A stretch of 64,000 nucleotides of DNA from Parapristionchus giblindavisi (Eukaryota; Nematoda; Chromadorea; Rhabditida; Diplogasteridae), in contig CALSFV010000030.1 of NCBI GenBank assembly GCA_943737045.1, forward strand, positions 775,501-839,500. The letters are read 5' to 3'. A program made the position numbers and the translations under genes. Below, in pieces: positions 1 to 14,200 of this stretch. Every line of letters begins with the position of its first letter. The stretch's first letter is position 1. Below the pieces are notes generated by a model. The model was given only the letters and a program-made list of their open reading frames with translations. It made no database searches and was not told the origin of the DNA.

Positions 1-156
1 TTGCTCTTTCGTTTGGTATATAACACGCTGGGTTTCGCAGAAAATTTTTCATGTCAGGTATTGTTTTGGTCTTATCAGAGTGAAAGCTACTTTTGTACTT
101 ATTGCATTGTGGAATCAACACAAGATTACAGTTTGACATGAACTGAAGTGTAGATT

Positions 157-309
157 ATTCAGAATTTTTTGCTCTTTTACGTGGTATATGCTACGATAAG
201 TTTCGATAAAACATTGACGTGCCACGAATTCTTTAATGCCAGAAATGCATTATTCAATTTTGTTAATTCGGCTGGAGTGGCCGTTGTTCAACATGGGAAC
301 GTGCAAAAT
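157..309. repeat. Satellite subunit A (153 bp), representative copy
   Basis: First half of the 321-bp monomer. It begins attcagaattttttgctctt and contains an EcoRI-type gaattc. It aligns with subunit B over roughly its first 70 bases (shared tcagaattttttgctcttt, ggtatat, gtttcg, aaaa, tgtca) and again at its end (ttcaacatgggaac against tttgacatgaac). The middle parts are unalignable by eye. This is the basis for calling the monomer an ancient dimer. Confidence 0.8.
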
Positions 310-477
310 ACTCAGAATTTTTTGCTCTTTCGTTTGGTATATAACACGCTGGGTTTCGCAGAAAATTTTTCATGTCAGGTATTGTTTTGGTCTTATCAGA
401 GTGAAAGCTACTTTTGTACTTATTGCATTGTGGAATCAACACAAGATTACTGTTTGACATGAACTGAAGTGTAGATT
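310..477. repeat. Satellite subunit B (168 bp), representative copy
   Basis: Second half of the monomer. It begins actcagaattttttgctctt and ends gaagtgtagatt. Its 168-bp length equals the spacing of the diverged inverted units at the array edge (44165 to 44333), and those units align with B over their whole length. B is therefore probably the older form of the repeat. Confidence 0.8.
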
Positions 478-1440
478 ATTCAGAATTTTTTGCTCTTTTA
501 CGTGGTATATGCTACGATAAGTTTCGATAAAACATTGACGTGCCACGAATTCTTTAATGCCAGAAATGCATTATTCAATTTTGTTAATTCGGCTGGAGTG
601 GCCGTTGTTCAACATGGGAACGTGCAAAATACTCAGAATTTTTTGCTCTTTCGTTTGGTATATAACACGCTGGGTTTCGCAGAAAATTTTTCATGTCAGG
701 TATTGTTTTGGTCTTATCAGAGTGAAAGCTACTTTTGTACTTATTGCATTGTGGAATCAACACAAGATTACTGTTTGACATGAACTGAAGTGTAGATTAT
801 TCAGAATTTTTTGCTCTTTCACGTGGTATATGCTACGATAAGTTTCGATAAAACATTGACGTGTCACGAATTCTTTAATGCCAGAAATGCATTATTCAAT
901 TTTGTTAATTCGGCTGGAGTGGCCGTTGTTCAACATGGGAACGTGCAAAATACTCAGATTTTTTTGCTCTTTCGTTTGGTATATAACACGCTGGGTTTCG
1001 CAGAAAATTTTTCATGTCAGGTATTGTTTTGGTCTTATCAGAGTGAAAGCTACTTTTGTACTTATTGCATTGTGGAATCAACACAAGATTACAGTTTGAC
1101 ATGAACTGAAGTGTAGATTATTCAGAATTTTTTGCTCTTTTACGTGGTATATGCTACGATAAGTTTCGATAAAACATTGACGTGCCACGAATTCTTTAAT
1201 GCCAGAAATGCATTATTCAATTTTGTTAATTCGGCTGGAGTGGCCGTTGTTCAACATGGGAACGTGCAAAATACTCAGAATTTTTTGCTCTTTCGTTTGG
1301 TATATAACACGCTGGGTTTCGCAGAAAATTTTTCATGTCAGGTATTGTTTTGGTCTTATCAGAGTGAAAGCTACTTTTGTACTTATTGCATTGTGGAATC
1401 AACACAAGATTACTGTTTGACATGAACTGAAGTGTAGATT

Positions 1441-4400
1441 ATTCAGAATTTTTTGCTCTTTCACGTGGTATATGCTACGATAAGTTTCGATAAAACATTG
1501 ACGTGTCACGAATTCTTTAATGCCAGAAATGCATTATTCAATTTTGTTAATTCGGCTGGAGTGGCCGTTGTTCAACATGGGAACGTGCAAAATACTCAGA
1601 TTTTTTTGCTCTTTCGTTTGGTATATAACACGCTGGGTTTCGCAGAAAATTTTTCATGTCAGGTATTGTTTTGGTCTTATCAGAGTGAAAGCTACTTTTG
1701 TACTTATTGCATTGTGGAATCAACACAAGATTACAGTTTGACATGAACTGAAGTGTAGATTATTCAGAATTTTTTGCTCTTTTACGTGGTATATGCTACG
1801 ATAAGTTTCGATAAAACATTGACGTGTCACGAATTCTTTAATGCCAGAAATGCATTATTCAATTTTGTTAATTCGGCTGGAGTGGCCGTTGTTCAACATG
1901 GGAACGTGCAAAATACTCAGAATTTTTTGCTCTTTTGTTTGGTATATAACACGCTGGGTTTCGCAGAAAATTTTTCATGTCAGGTATTGTTTTGGTCTTA
2001 TCAGAGTGAAAGCTACTTTTGTACTTATTGCATTGTGGAATCAACACAAGATTACAGTTTGACATGAACTGAAGTGTAGATTATTCAGAATTTTTTGCTC
2101 TTTTACGTGGTATATGCTACGATAAGTTTCGATAAAACATTGACGTGTCACGAATTCTTTAATGCCAGAAATGCATTATTCAATTTTGTTAATTCGGCTG
2201 GAGTGGCCGTTGTTCAACATGGGAACGTGCAAAATACTCAGAATTTTTTGCTCTTTCGTTTGGTATATAACACGCTGGGTTTCGCAGAAAATTTTTCATG
2301 TCAGGTATTGTTTTGGTCTTATCAGAGTGAAAGCTACTTTTGTACTTATTGCATTGTGGAATCAACACAAGATTACAGTTTGACATGAACTGAAGTGTAG
2401 ATTATTCAGAATTTTTTGCTCTTTCACGTGGTATATGCTACGATAAGTTTCGATAAAACATTGACGTGTCACGAATTCTTTAATGCCAGAAATGCATTAT
2501 TCAATTTTGTTAATTCGGCTGGAGTGGCCGTTGTTCAACATGGGAACGTGCAAAATATTCAGAATTTTTTGCTCTTTCGTTTGGTATATAACACGGTGGG
2601 TTTCGCAGAAAATTTTTCATGTCAGGTATTGTTTTGGTCTTATCAGAGTGAAAGCTACTTTTGTACTTATTGCATTGTGGAATCAACACAAGATTACAGT
2701 TTGACATGAACTGAAGTGTAGATTATTCAGAATTTTTTGCTCTTTTACGTGGTATATGCTACGATAAGTTTCGATAAAACATTGACGTGTCACGAATTCT
2801 TTAATGCCAGAAATGCATTATTCAATTTTGTTAATTCGGCTGGAGTGGCCGTTGTTCAACATGGGAACGTGCAAAATACTCAGAATTTTTTGCTCTTTCG
2901 TTTGGTATATAACACGCTGGGTTTCGCAGAAAATTTTTCATGTCAGGTATTGTTTTGGTCTTATCAGAGTGAAAGCTACTTTTGTACTTATTGCATTGTG
3001 GAATCAACACAAGATTACAGTTTGACATGAACTGAAGTGTAGATTATTCAGAATTTTTTGCTCTTTTACGTGGTATATGCTACGATAAGTTTCGATAAAA
3101 CATTGACGTGTCACGAATTCTTTAATGCCAGAAATGCATTATTCAATTTTGTTAATTCGGCTGGAGTGGCCGTTGTTCAACATGGGAACGTGCAAAATAC
3201 TCAGAATTTTTTGCTCTTTCGTTTGATATATAACACGCTGGGTTTCGCAGAAAATTTTTCATGTCAGGTATTGTTTTGGTCTTATCAGAGTGAAAGCTAC
3301 TTTTGTACTTATTGCATTGTGGAATCAACACAAGATTACTGTTTGACATGAACTGAAGTGTAGATTATTCAGAATTTTTTGCTCTTTCACGTGGTATATG
3401 CTACGATAAGTTTCGATAAAACATTGACGTGTCACGAATTCTTTAATGCCAGAAATGCATTATTCAATTTTGTTAATTCGGCTGGAGTGGCCGTTGTTCA
3501 ACATGGGAACGTGCAAAATACTCAGATTTTTTTGCTCTTTCGTTTGGTATATAACACGCTGGGTTTCGCAGAAAATTTTTCATGTCAGGTATTGTTTTGG
3601 TCTTATCAGAGTGAAAGCTACTTTTGTACTTATTGCATTGTGGAATCAACACAAGATTACAGTTTGACATGAACTGAAGTGTAGATTATTCAGAATTTTT
3701 TGCTCTTTTACGTGGTATATGCTACGATAAGTTTCGATAAAACATTGACGTGTCACGAATTCTTTAATGCCAGAAATGCATTATTCAATTTTGTTAATTC
3801 GGCTGGAGTGGCCGTTGTTCAACATGGGAACGTGCAAAATACTCAGAATTTTTTGCTCTTTTGTTTGGTATATAACACGCTGGGTTTCGCAGAAAATTTT
3901 TCATGTCAGGTATTGTTTTGGTCTTATCAGAGTGAAAGCTACTTTTGTACTTATTGCATTGTGGAATCAACACAAGATTACAGTTTGACATGAACTGAAG
4001 TGTAGATTATTCAGAATTTTTTGCTCTTTTACGTGGTATATGCTACGATAAGTTTCGATAAAACATTGACGTGTCACGAATTCTTTAATGCCAGAAATGC
4101 ATTATTCAATTTTGTTAATTCGGCTGGAGTGGCCGTTGTTCAACATGGGAACGTGCAAAATACTCAGAATTTTTTGCTCTTTCGTTTGGTATATAACACG
4201 CTGGGTTTCGCAGAAAATTTTTCATGTCAGGTATTGTTTTGGTCTTATCAGAGTGAAAGCTACTTTTGTACTTATTGCATTGTGGAATCAACACAAGATT
4301 ACAGTTTGACATGAACTGAAGTGTAGATTATTCAGAATTTTTTGCTCTTTCACGTGGTATATGCTACGATAAGTTTCGATAAAACATTGACGTGTCACGA

Positions 4401-5292
4401 ATTCTTTAATGCCAGAAATGCATTATTCAATTTTGTTAATTCGGCTGGAGTGGCCGTTGTTCAACATGGGAACGTGCAAAATATTCAGAATTTTTTGCTC
4501 TTTCGTTTGGTATATAACACGCTGGGTTTCGCAGAAAATTTTTCATGTCAGGTATTGTTTTGGTCTTATCAGAGTGAAAGCTACTTTTGTACTTATTGCA
4601 TTGTGGAATCAACACAAGATTACAGTTTGACATGAACTGAAGTGTAGATTATTCAGAATTTTTTGCTCTTTTACGTGGTATATGCTACGATAAGTTTCGA
4701 TAAAACATTGACGTGTCACGAATTCTTTAATGCCAGAAATGCATTATTCAATTTTGTTAATTCGGCTGGAGTGGCCGTTGTTCAACATGGGAACGTGCAA
4801 AATACTCAGAATTTTTTGCTCTTTCGTTTGGTATATAACACGCTGGGTTTCGCAGAAAATTTTTCATGTCAGGTATTGTTTTGGTCTTATCAGAGTGAAA
4901 GCTACTTTTGTACTTATTGCATTGTGGAATCAACACAAGATTACAGTTTGACATGAACTGAAGTGTAGATTATTCAGAATTTTTTGCTCTTTTACGTGGT
5001 ATATGCTACGATAAGTTTCGATAAAACATTGACGTGTCACGAATTCTTTAATGCCAGAAATGCATTATTCAATTTTGTTAATTCGGCTGGAGTGGCCGTT
5101 GTTCAACATGGGAACGTGCAAAATACTCAGAATTTTTTGCTCTTTCGTTTGGTATATAACACGCTGGGTTTCGCAGAAAATTTTTCATGTCAGGTATTGT
5201 TTTGGTCTTATCAGAGTGAAAGCTACTTTTGTACTTATTGCATTGTGGAATCAACACAAGATTACAGTTTGACATGAACTGAAGTGTAGATT
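1441..5292. repeat. Six-monomer higher-order duplication (2 x 1926 bp)
   Basis: Two consecutive six-monomer blocks (1441-3366 and 3367-5292) carry the same ordered variants: cagattttttt in monomer 1, cttttgtttgg in monomer 2, the common form in monomer 3, aatattcag in monomer 4, the common form in monomer 5. The sixth monomers differ (gattactg in the first block only), as does a private cacggtggg in the fourth monomer of block one. The offset is exactly 6 x 321 bp, as expected from unequal exchange involving six units. Confidence 0.75.
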
Positions 5293-8200
5293 ATTCAGAA
5301 TTTTTTGCTCTTTCACGTGGTATATGCTACGATAAGTTTCGATAAAACATTGACGTGTCACGAATTCTTTAATGCCAGAAATGCATTATTCAATTTTGTT
5401 AATTCGGCTGGAGTGGCCGTTGTTCAACATGGGAACGTGAAAATATTCAGAATTTTTTGCTCTTTCGTTTGGTATATAACACGCTGGGTTTCGCAGAAAA
5501 TTTTTCATGTCAGGTATTGTTTTGGTCTTATCAGAGTGAAAGCTACTTTTGTACTTATTGCATTGTGGAATCAACACAAGATTACAGTTTGACATGAACT
5601 GAAGTGTAGATTATTCAGAATTTTTTGCTCTTTTACGTGGTATATGCTACGATAAGTTTCGATAAAACATTGACGTGTCACGAATTCTTTAATGCCAGAA
5701 ATGCATTATTCAATTTTGTTAATTTGGCTGGAGTGGCCGTTGTTCAACATGGGAACGTGCAAAATACTCAGAATTTTTTGCTCTTTCGTTTGGTATATAA
5801 CACGCTGGGTTTCGCAGAAAATTTTTCATGTCAGGTATTGTTTTGGTCTTATCAGAGTGAAAGCTACTTTTGTACTTATTGCATTGTGGAATCAACACAA
5901 GATTACAGTTTGACATGAACTGAAGTGTAGATTATTCAGAATTTTTGCTCTTTTACGTGGTATATGCTACGATAAGTTTCGATAAAACATTGACGTGCCA
6001 CGAATTCTTTAATGCCAGAAATGCATTATTCAATTTTGTTAATTCGGCTGGAGTGGCCGTTGTTCAACATGGGAACGTGCAAAATACTCAGAATTTTTTG
6101 CTCTTTCGTTTGGTATATAACACGCTGGGTTTCGCAGAAAATTTTTCATGTCAGGTATTGTTTTGGTCTTATCAGAGTGAAAGCTACTTTTGTACTTATT
6201 GCATTGTGGAATCAACACAAGATTACAGTTTGACATGAACTGAAGTGTAGATTATTCAGAATTTTTTGCTCTTTTACGTGGTATATGCTACGATAAGTTT
6301 CGATAAAACATTGACGTGTCACGAATTCTTTAATGCCAGAAATGCATTATTCAATTTTGTTAATTCGGCTGGAGTGGCCGTTGTTCAACATGGGAACGTG
6401 CAAAATACTCAGAATTTTTTGCTCTTTCGTTTGGTATATAACACGCTGGGTTTCGCAGAAAATTTTTCATGTCAGGTATTGTTTTGGTCTTATCAGAGTG
6501 AAAGCTACTTTTGTACTTATTGCATTGTGGAATCAACACAAGATTACAGTTTGACATGAACTGAAGTGTAGATTATTCAGAATTTTTTGCTCTTTTACGT
6601 GGTATATGCTACGATAAGTTTCGATAAAACATTGACGTGTCACGAATTCTTTAATGCCAGAAATGCATTATTCAATTTTGTTAATTCGGCTGGAGTGGCC
6701 GTTGTTCAACATGGGAACGTGCAAAATACTCAGAATTTTTTGCTCTTTCGTTTGGTATATAACACGCTGGGTTTCGCAGAAAATTTTTCATGTCAGGTAT
6801 TGTTTTGGTCTTATCAGAGTGAAAGCTACTTTTGTACTTATTGCATTGTGGAATCAACACAAGATTACAGTTTGACATGAACTGAAGTGTAGATTATTCA
6901 GAATTTTTTGCTCTTTCACGTGGTATATGCTACGATAAGTTTCGATAAAACATTGACGTGTCACGAATTCTTTAATGCCAGAAATGCATTATTCAATTTT
7001 GTTAATTCGGCTGGAGTGGCCGTTGTTCAACATGGGAACGTGCAAAATACTCAGAATTTTTTGCTCTTTCGTTTGGTATATAACACGCTGGGTTTCGCAG
7101 AAAATTTTTTATGTCAGGTATTGTTTTGGTCTTATCAGAGTGAAAGCTACTTTTGTACTTATTGCATTGTGGAATCAACACAAGATTACAGTTTGACATG
7201 AACTGAAGTGTAGATTATTCAGAATTTTTTGCTCTTTCACGTGGTATATGCTACGATAAGTTTCGATAAAACATTGACGTGCCACGAATTCTTTAATGCC
7301 AGAAATGCATTATTCAATTTTGTTAATTCGGCTGGAGTGGCCGTTGTTCAACATGGGAACGTGCAAAATACTCAGAATTTTTTGCTCTTTCGTTTGGTAT
7401 ATAACACGCTGGGTTTCGCAGAAAATTTTTCATGTCAGGTATTGTTTTGGTCTTATCAGAGTGAAAGCTACTTTTGTACTTATTGCATTGTGGAATCAAC
7501 ACAAGATTACAGTTTGACATGAACTGAAGTGTAGATTATTCAGAATTTTTTGCTCTTTCACGTGGTATATGCTACGATAAGTTTCGATAAAACATTGACG
7601 TGCCACGAATTCTTTAATGCCAGAAATGCATTATTCAATTTTGTTAATTCGGCTGGAGTGGCCGTTGTTCAACATGGGAACGTGCAAAATACTCAGAATT
7701 TTTTGCTCTTTCGTTTGGTATATAACACGCTGGGTTTCGCAAAAAATTTTTCATGTCAGGTATTGTTTTGGTCTTATCAGAGTGAAAGCTACTTTTGTAC
7801 TTATTGCATTGTGGAATCAACACAAGATTACAGTTTGACATGAACTGAAGTGTAGATTATTCAGAATTTTTTGCTCTTTTACGTGGTATATGCTACGATA
7901 AGTTTCGATAAAACATTGACGTGCCACGAATTCTTTAATGCCAGAAATGCATTATTCAATTTTGTTAATTCGGCTGGAGTGGCCGTTGTTCAACATGGGA
8001 ACGTGCAAAATACTCAGAATTTTTTGCTCTTTCGTTTGGTATATAACACGCTGGGTTTCGCAGAAAATTTTTCATGTCAGGTATTGTTTTGGTCTTATCA
8101 GAGTGAAAGCTACTTTTGTACTTATTGCATTGTGGAATCAACACAAGATTACAGTTTGACATGAACTGAAGTGTAGATTATTCAGAATTTTTTGCTCTTT

Positions 8201-11200
8201 TACGTGGTATATGCTACGATAAGTTTCGATAAAACATTGACGTGTCACGAATTCTTTAATGCCAGAAATGCATTATTCAATTTTGTTAATTCGGCTGGAG
8301 TGGCCGTTGTTCAACATGGGAACGTGCAAAATATTCAGAATTTTTTGCTCTTTCGTTTGGTATATAACACGCTGGGTTTCGCAGAAAATTTTTCATGTCA
8401 GGTATTGTTTTGGTCTTATCAGAGTGAAAGCTACTTTTGTACTTATTGCATTGTGGAATCAACACAAGATTACAGTTTGACATGAACTGAAGTGTAGATT
8501 ATTCAGAATTTTTTGCTCTTTCACGTGGTATATGCTACGATAAGTTTCGATAAAACATTGACGTGTCACGAATTCTTTAATGCCAGAAATGCATTATTCA
8601 ATTTTGTTAATTCGGCTGGAGTGGCCGTTGTTCAACATGGGAACGTGCAAAATACTCAGAATTTTTTGCTCTTTCGTTTGGTATATAACACGCTGGGTTT
8701 CGCAGAAAATTTTTCATGTCAGGTATTGTTTTGGTCTTATCAGAGTGAAAGCTACTTTTGTACTTATTGCATTGTGGAATCAACACAAGATTACAGTTTG
8801 ACATGAACTGAAGTGTAGATTATTCAGAATTTTTTGCTCTTTTACGTGGTATATGCTACGATAAGTTTCGATAAAACATTGACGTGCCACGAATTCTTTA
8901 ATGCCAGAAATGCATTATTCAATTTTGTTAATTCGGCTGGAGTGGCCGTTGTTCAACATGGGAACGTGCAAAATACTCAGAATTTTTTGCTCTTTCGTTT
9001 GGTATATAACACGCTGGGTTTCGCAGAAAATTTTTCATGTCAGGTATTGTTTTGGTCTTATCAGAGTGAAAGCTACTTTTGTACTTATTGCATTGTGGAA
9101 TCAACACAAGATTACAGTTTGACATGAACTGAAGTGTAGATTATTCAGAATTTTTTGCTCTTTTACGTGGTATATGCTACGATAAGTTTCGATAAAACAT
9201 TGACGTGTCACGAATTCTTTAATGCCAGAAATGCATTATTCAATTTTGTTAATTCGGCTGGAGTGGCCGTTGTTCAACATGGGAACGTGCAAAATATTCA
9301 GAATTTTTTGCTCTTTCGTTTGGTATATAACACGCTGGGTTTCGCAGAAAATTTTTCATGTCAGGTATTGTTTTGGTCTTATCAGAGTGAAAGCTACTTT
9401 TGTACTTATTGCATTGTGGAATCAACACAAGATTACAGTTTGACATGAACTGAAGTGTAGATTATTCAGAATTTTTTGCTCTTTCACGTGGTATATGCTA
9501 CGATAAGTTTCGATAAAACATTGACGTGTCACGAATTCTTTAATGCCAGAAATGCATTATTCAATTTTGTTAATTCGGCTGGAGTGGCCGTTGTTCAACA
9601 TGGGAACGTGCAAAATACTCAGAATTTTTTGCTCTTTCGTTTGGTATATAACACGCTGGGTTTCGCAGAAAATTTTTCATGTCAGGTATTGTTTTGGTCT
9701 TATCAGAGTGAAAGCTACTTTTGTACTTATTGCATTGTGGAATCAACACAAGATTACAGTTTGACATGAACTGAAGTGTAGATTATTCAGAATTTTTTGC
9801 TCTTTTACGTGGTATATGCTACGATAAGTTTCGATAAAACATTGACGTGTCACGAATTCTTTAATGCCAGAAATGCATTATTCAATTTTGTTAATTCGGC
9901 TGGAGTGGCCGTTGTTCAACATGGGAACGTGCAAAATACTCAGAATTTTTTGCTCTTTCGTTTGGTATATAACACGCTGGGTTTCGCAGAAAATTTTTCA
10001 TGTCAGGTATTGTTTTGGTCTTATCAGAGTGAAAGCTACTTTTGTACTTATTGCATTGTGGAATCAACACAAGATTACAGTTTGACATGAACTGAAGTGT
10101 AGATTATTCAGAATTTTTTGCTCTTTTACGTGGTATATGCTACGATAAGTTTCGATAAAACATTGACGTGCCACGAATTCTTTAATGCCAGAAATGCATT
10201 ATTCAATTTTGTTAATTCGGCTGGAGTGGCCGTTGTTCAACATGGGAACGTGCAAAATACTCAGAATTTTTTGCTCTTTCGTTTGGTATATAACACGCTG
10301 GGTTTCGCAGAAAATTTTTCATGTCAGGTATTGTTTTGGTCTTATCAGAGTGAAAGCTACTTTTGTACTTATTGCATTGTGGAATCAACACAAGATTACA
10401 GTTTGACATGAACTGAAGTGTAGATTATTCAGAATTTTTTGCTCTTTCACGTGGTATATGCTACGATAAGTTTCGATAAAACATTGACGTGCCACGAATT
10501 CTTTAATGCCAGAAATGCATTATTCAATTTTGTTAATTCGGCTGGAGTGGCCGTTGTTCAACATGGGAACGTGCAAAATACTCAGAATTTTTTGCTCTTT
10601 CGTTTGGTATATAACACGCTGGGTTTCGCAGAAAATTTTTCATGTCAGGTATTGTTTTGGTCTTATCAGAGTGAAAGCTACTTTTGTACTTATTGCATTG
10701 TGGAATCAACACAAGATTACAGTTTGACATGAACTGAAGTGTAGATTATTCAGAATTTTTTGCTCTTTTACGTGGTATATGCTACGATAAGTTTCGATAA
10801 AACATTGACGTGCCACGAATTCTTTAATGCCAGAAATGCATTATTCAATTTTGTTAATTCGGCTGGAGTGGCCGTTGTTCAACATGGGAACGTGCAAAAT
10901 ACTCAGAATTTTTTGCTCTTTCGTTTGGTATATAACACGCTGGGTTTCGCAGAAAATTTTTCATGTCAGGTATTGTTTTGGTCTTATCAGAGTGAAAGCT
11001 ACTTTTGTACTTATTGCATTGTGGAATCAACACAAGATTACAGTTTGACATGAACTGAAGTGTAGATTATTCAGAATTTTTTGCTCTTTTACGTGGTATA
11101 TGCTACGATAAGTTTCGATAAAACATTGACGTGTCACGAATTCTTTAATGCCAGAAATGCATTATTCAATTTTGTTAATTCGGCTGGAGTGGCCGTTGTT

Positions 11201-14200
11201 CAACATGGGAACGTGCAAAATATTCAGAATTTTTTGCTCTTTCGTTTGGTATATAACACGCTGGGTTTCGCAGAAAATTTTTCATGTCAGGTATTGTTTT
11301 GGTCTTATCAGAGTGAAAGCTACTTTTGTACTTATTGCATTGTGGAATCAACACAAGATTACAGTTTGACATGAACTGAAGTGTAGATTATTCAGAATTT
11401 TTTGCTCTTTCACGTGGTATATGCTACGATAAGTTTCGATAAAACATTGACGTGTCACGAATTCTTTAATGCCAGAAATGCATTATTCAATTTTGTTAAT
11501 TCGGCTGGAGTGGCCGTTGTTCAACATGGGAACGTGCAAAATACTCAGAATTTTTTGCTCTTTCGTTTGGTATATAACACGCTGGGTTTCGCAGAAAATT
11601 TTTCATGTCAGGTATTGTTTTGGTCTTATCAGAGTGAAAGCTACTTTTGTACTTATTGCATTGTGGAATCAACACAAGATTACAGCTTGACATGAACTGA
11701 AGTGTAGATTATTCAGAATTTTTTGCTCTTTCACGTGGTATATGCTACGATAAGTTTCGATAAAACATTGACGTGTCACGAATTCTTTAATGCCAGAAAT
11801 GCATTATTCAATTTTGTTAATTCGGCTGGAGTGGCCGTTGTTCAACATGGGAACGTGCAAAATACTCAGAATTTTTTGCTCTTTCGTTTGGTATATAACA
11901 CGCTGGGTTTCGCAGAAAATTTTTCATGTCAGGTATTGTTTTGGTCTTATCAGAGTGAAAGCTACTTTTGTACTTATTGCATTGTGGAATCAACACAAGA
12001 TTACAGTTTGACATGAACTGAAGTGTAGATTATTCAGAATTTTTTGCTCTTTTACGTGGTATATGCTACGATAAGTTTCGATAAAACATGGACGTGTCAC
12101 GAATTCTTTAATGCCAGAAATGCATTATTCAATTTTGTTAATTCGGCTGGAGTGGCCGTTGTTCAACATGGGAACGTGCAAAATACTCAGAATTTTTTGC
12201 TCTTTCGTTTGGTATATAACACGCTGGGTTTCGCAGAAAATTTTTCATGTCAGGTATTGTTTTGGTCTTATCAGAGTGAAAGCTACTTTTGTACTTATTG
12301 CATTGTGGAATCAACACAAGATTACAGTTTGACATGAACTGAAGTGTAGATTATTCAGAATTTTTTGCTCTTTCACGTGGTATATGCTACGATAAGTTTC
12401 GATAAAACATTGACGTGTCACGAATTCTTTAATGCCAGAAATGCATTATTCAATTTTGTTAATTCGGCTGGAGTGGCCGTTGTTCAACATGGGAACGTGC
12501 AAAATACTCAGAATTTTTTGCTCTTTCGTTTGGTATATAACACGCTGGGTTTCGCAGAAAATTTTTCATGTCAGGTATTGTTTTGGTCTTATCAGAGTGA
12601 AAGCTACTTTTGTACTTATTGCATTGTGGAATCAACACAAGATTACAGTTTGACATGAACTGAAGTGTAGATTATTCAGAATTTTTTGCTCTTTCACGTG
12701 GTATATGCTACGATAAGTTTCGATAAAACATTGACGTGTCACGAATTCTTTAATGCCAGAAATGCATTATTCAATTTTGTTAATTCGGCTGGAGTGGCCG
12801 TTGTTCAACATGGGAACGTGCAAAATATTCAGAATTTTTTGCTCTTTCGTTTGGTATATAACACGCTGGGTTTCGCAGAAAATTTTTCATGTCAGGTATT
12901 GTTTTGGTCTTATCAGAGTGAAAGCTACTTTTGTACTTATTGCATTGTGGAATCAACACAAGATTACAGTTTGACATGAACTGAAGTGTAGATTATTCAG
13001 AATTTTTTGCTCTTTTACGTGGTATATGCTACGATAAGTTTCGATAAAACATGGACGTGTCACGAATTCTTTAATGCCAGAAATGCATTATTCAATTTTG
13101 TTAATTCGGCTGGAGTGGCCGTTGTTCAACATGGGAACGTGCAAAATACTCAGAATTTTTTGCTCTTTCGTTTGGTATATAACACGCTGGGTTTCGCAGA
13201 AAATTTTTCATGTCAGGTATTGTTTTGGTCTTATCAGAGTGAAAGCTACTTTTGTACTTATTGCATTGTGGAATCAACACAAGATTACAGTTTGACATGA
13301 ACTGAAGTGTAGATTATTCAGAATTTTTTGCTCTTTCACGTGGTATATGCTACGATAAGTTTCGATAAAACATTGACGTGTCACGAATTCTTTAATGCCA
13401 GAAATGCATTATTCAATTTTGTTAATTCGGCTGGAGTGGCCGTTGTTCAACATGGGAACGTGCAAAATACTCAGAATTTTTTGCTCTTTCGTTTGGTATA
13501 TAACACGCTGGGTTTCGCAGAAAATTTTTCATGTCAGGTATTGTTTTGGTCTTATCAGAGTGAAAGCTACTTTTGTACTTATTGCATTGTGGAATCAACA
13601 CAAGATTACAGTTTGACATGAACTGAAGTGTAGATTATTCAGAATTTTTTGCTCTTTCACGTGGTATATGCTACGATAAGTTTCGATAAAACATTGACGT
13701 GTCACGAATTCTTTAATGCCAGAAATGCATTATTCAATTTTGTTAATTCGGCTGGAGTGGCCGTTGTTCAACATGGGAACGTGCAAAATACTCAGAATTT
13801 TTTGCTCTTTCGTTTGGTATATAACACGCTGGGTTTCGCAGAAAATTTTTCATGTCAGGTATTGTTTTGGTCTTATCAGAGTGAAAGCTACTTTTGTACT
13901 TATTGCATTGTGGAATCAACACAAGATTACAGTTTGACATGAACTGAAGTGTAGATTATTCAGAATTTTTTGCTCTTTCACGTGGTATATGCTACGATAA
14001 GTTTCGATAAAACATTGACGTGTCACGAATTCTTTAATGCCAGAAATGCATTATTCAATTTTGTTAATTCGGCTGGAGTGGCCGTTGTTCAACATGGGAA
14101 CGTGCAAAATACTCAGAATTTTTTGCTCTTTCGTTTGGTATATAACACGCTGGGTTTCGCAGAAAATTTTTCATGTCAGGTATTGTTTTGGTCTTATCAG

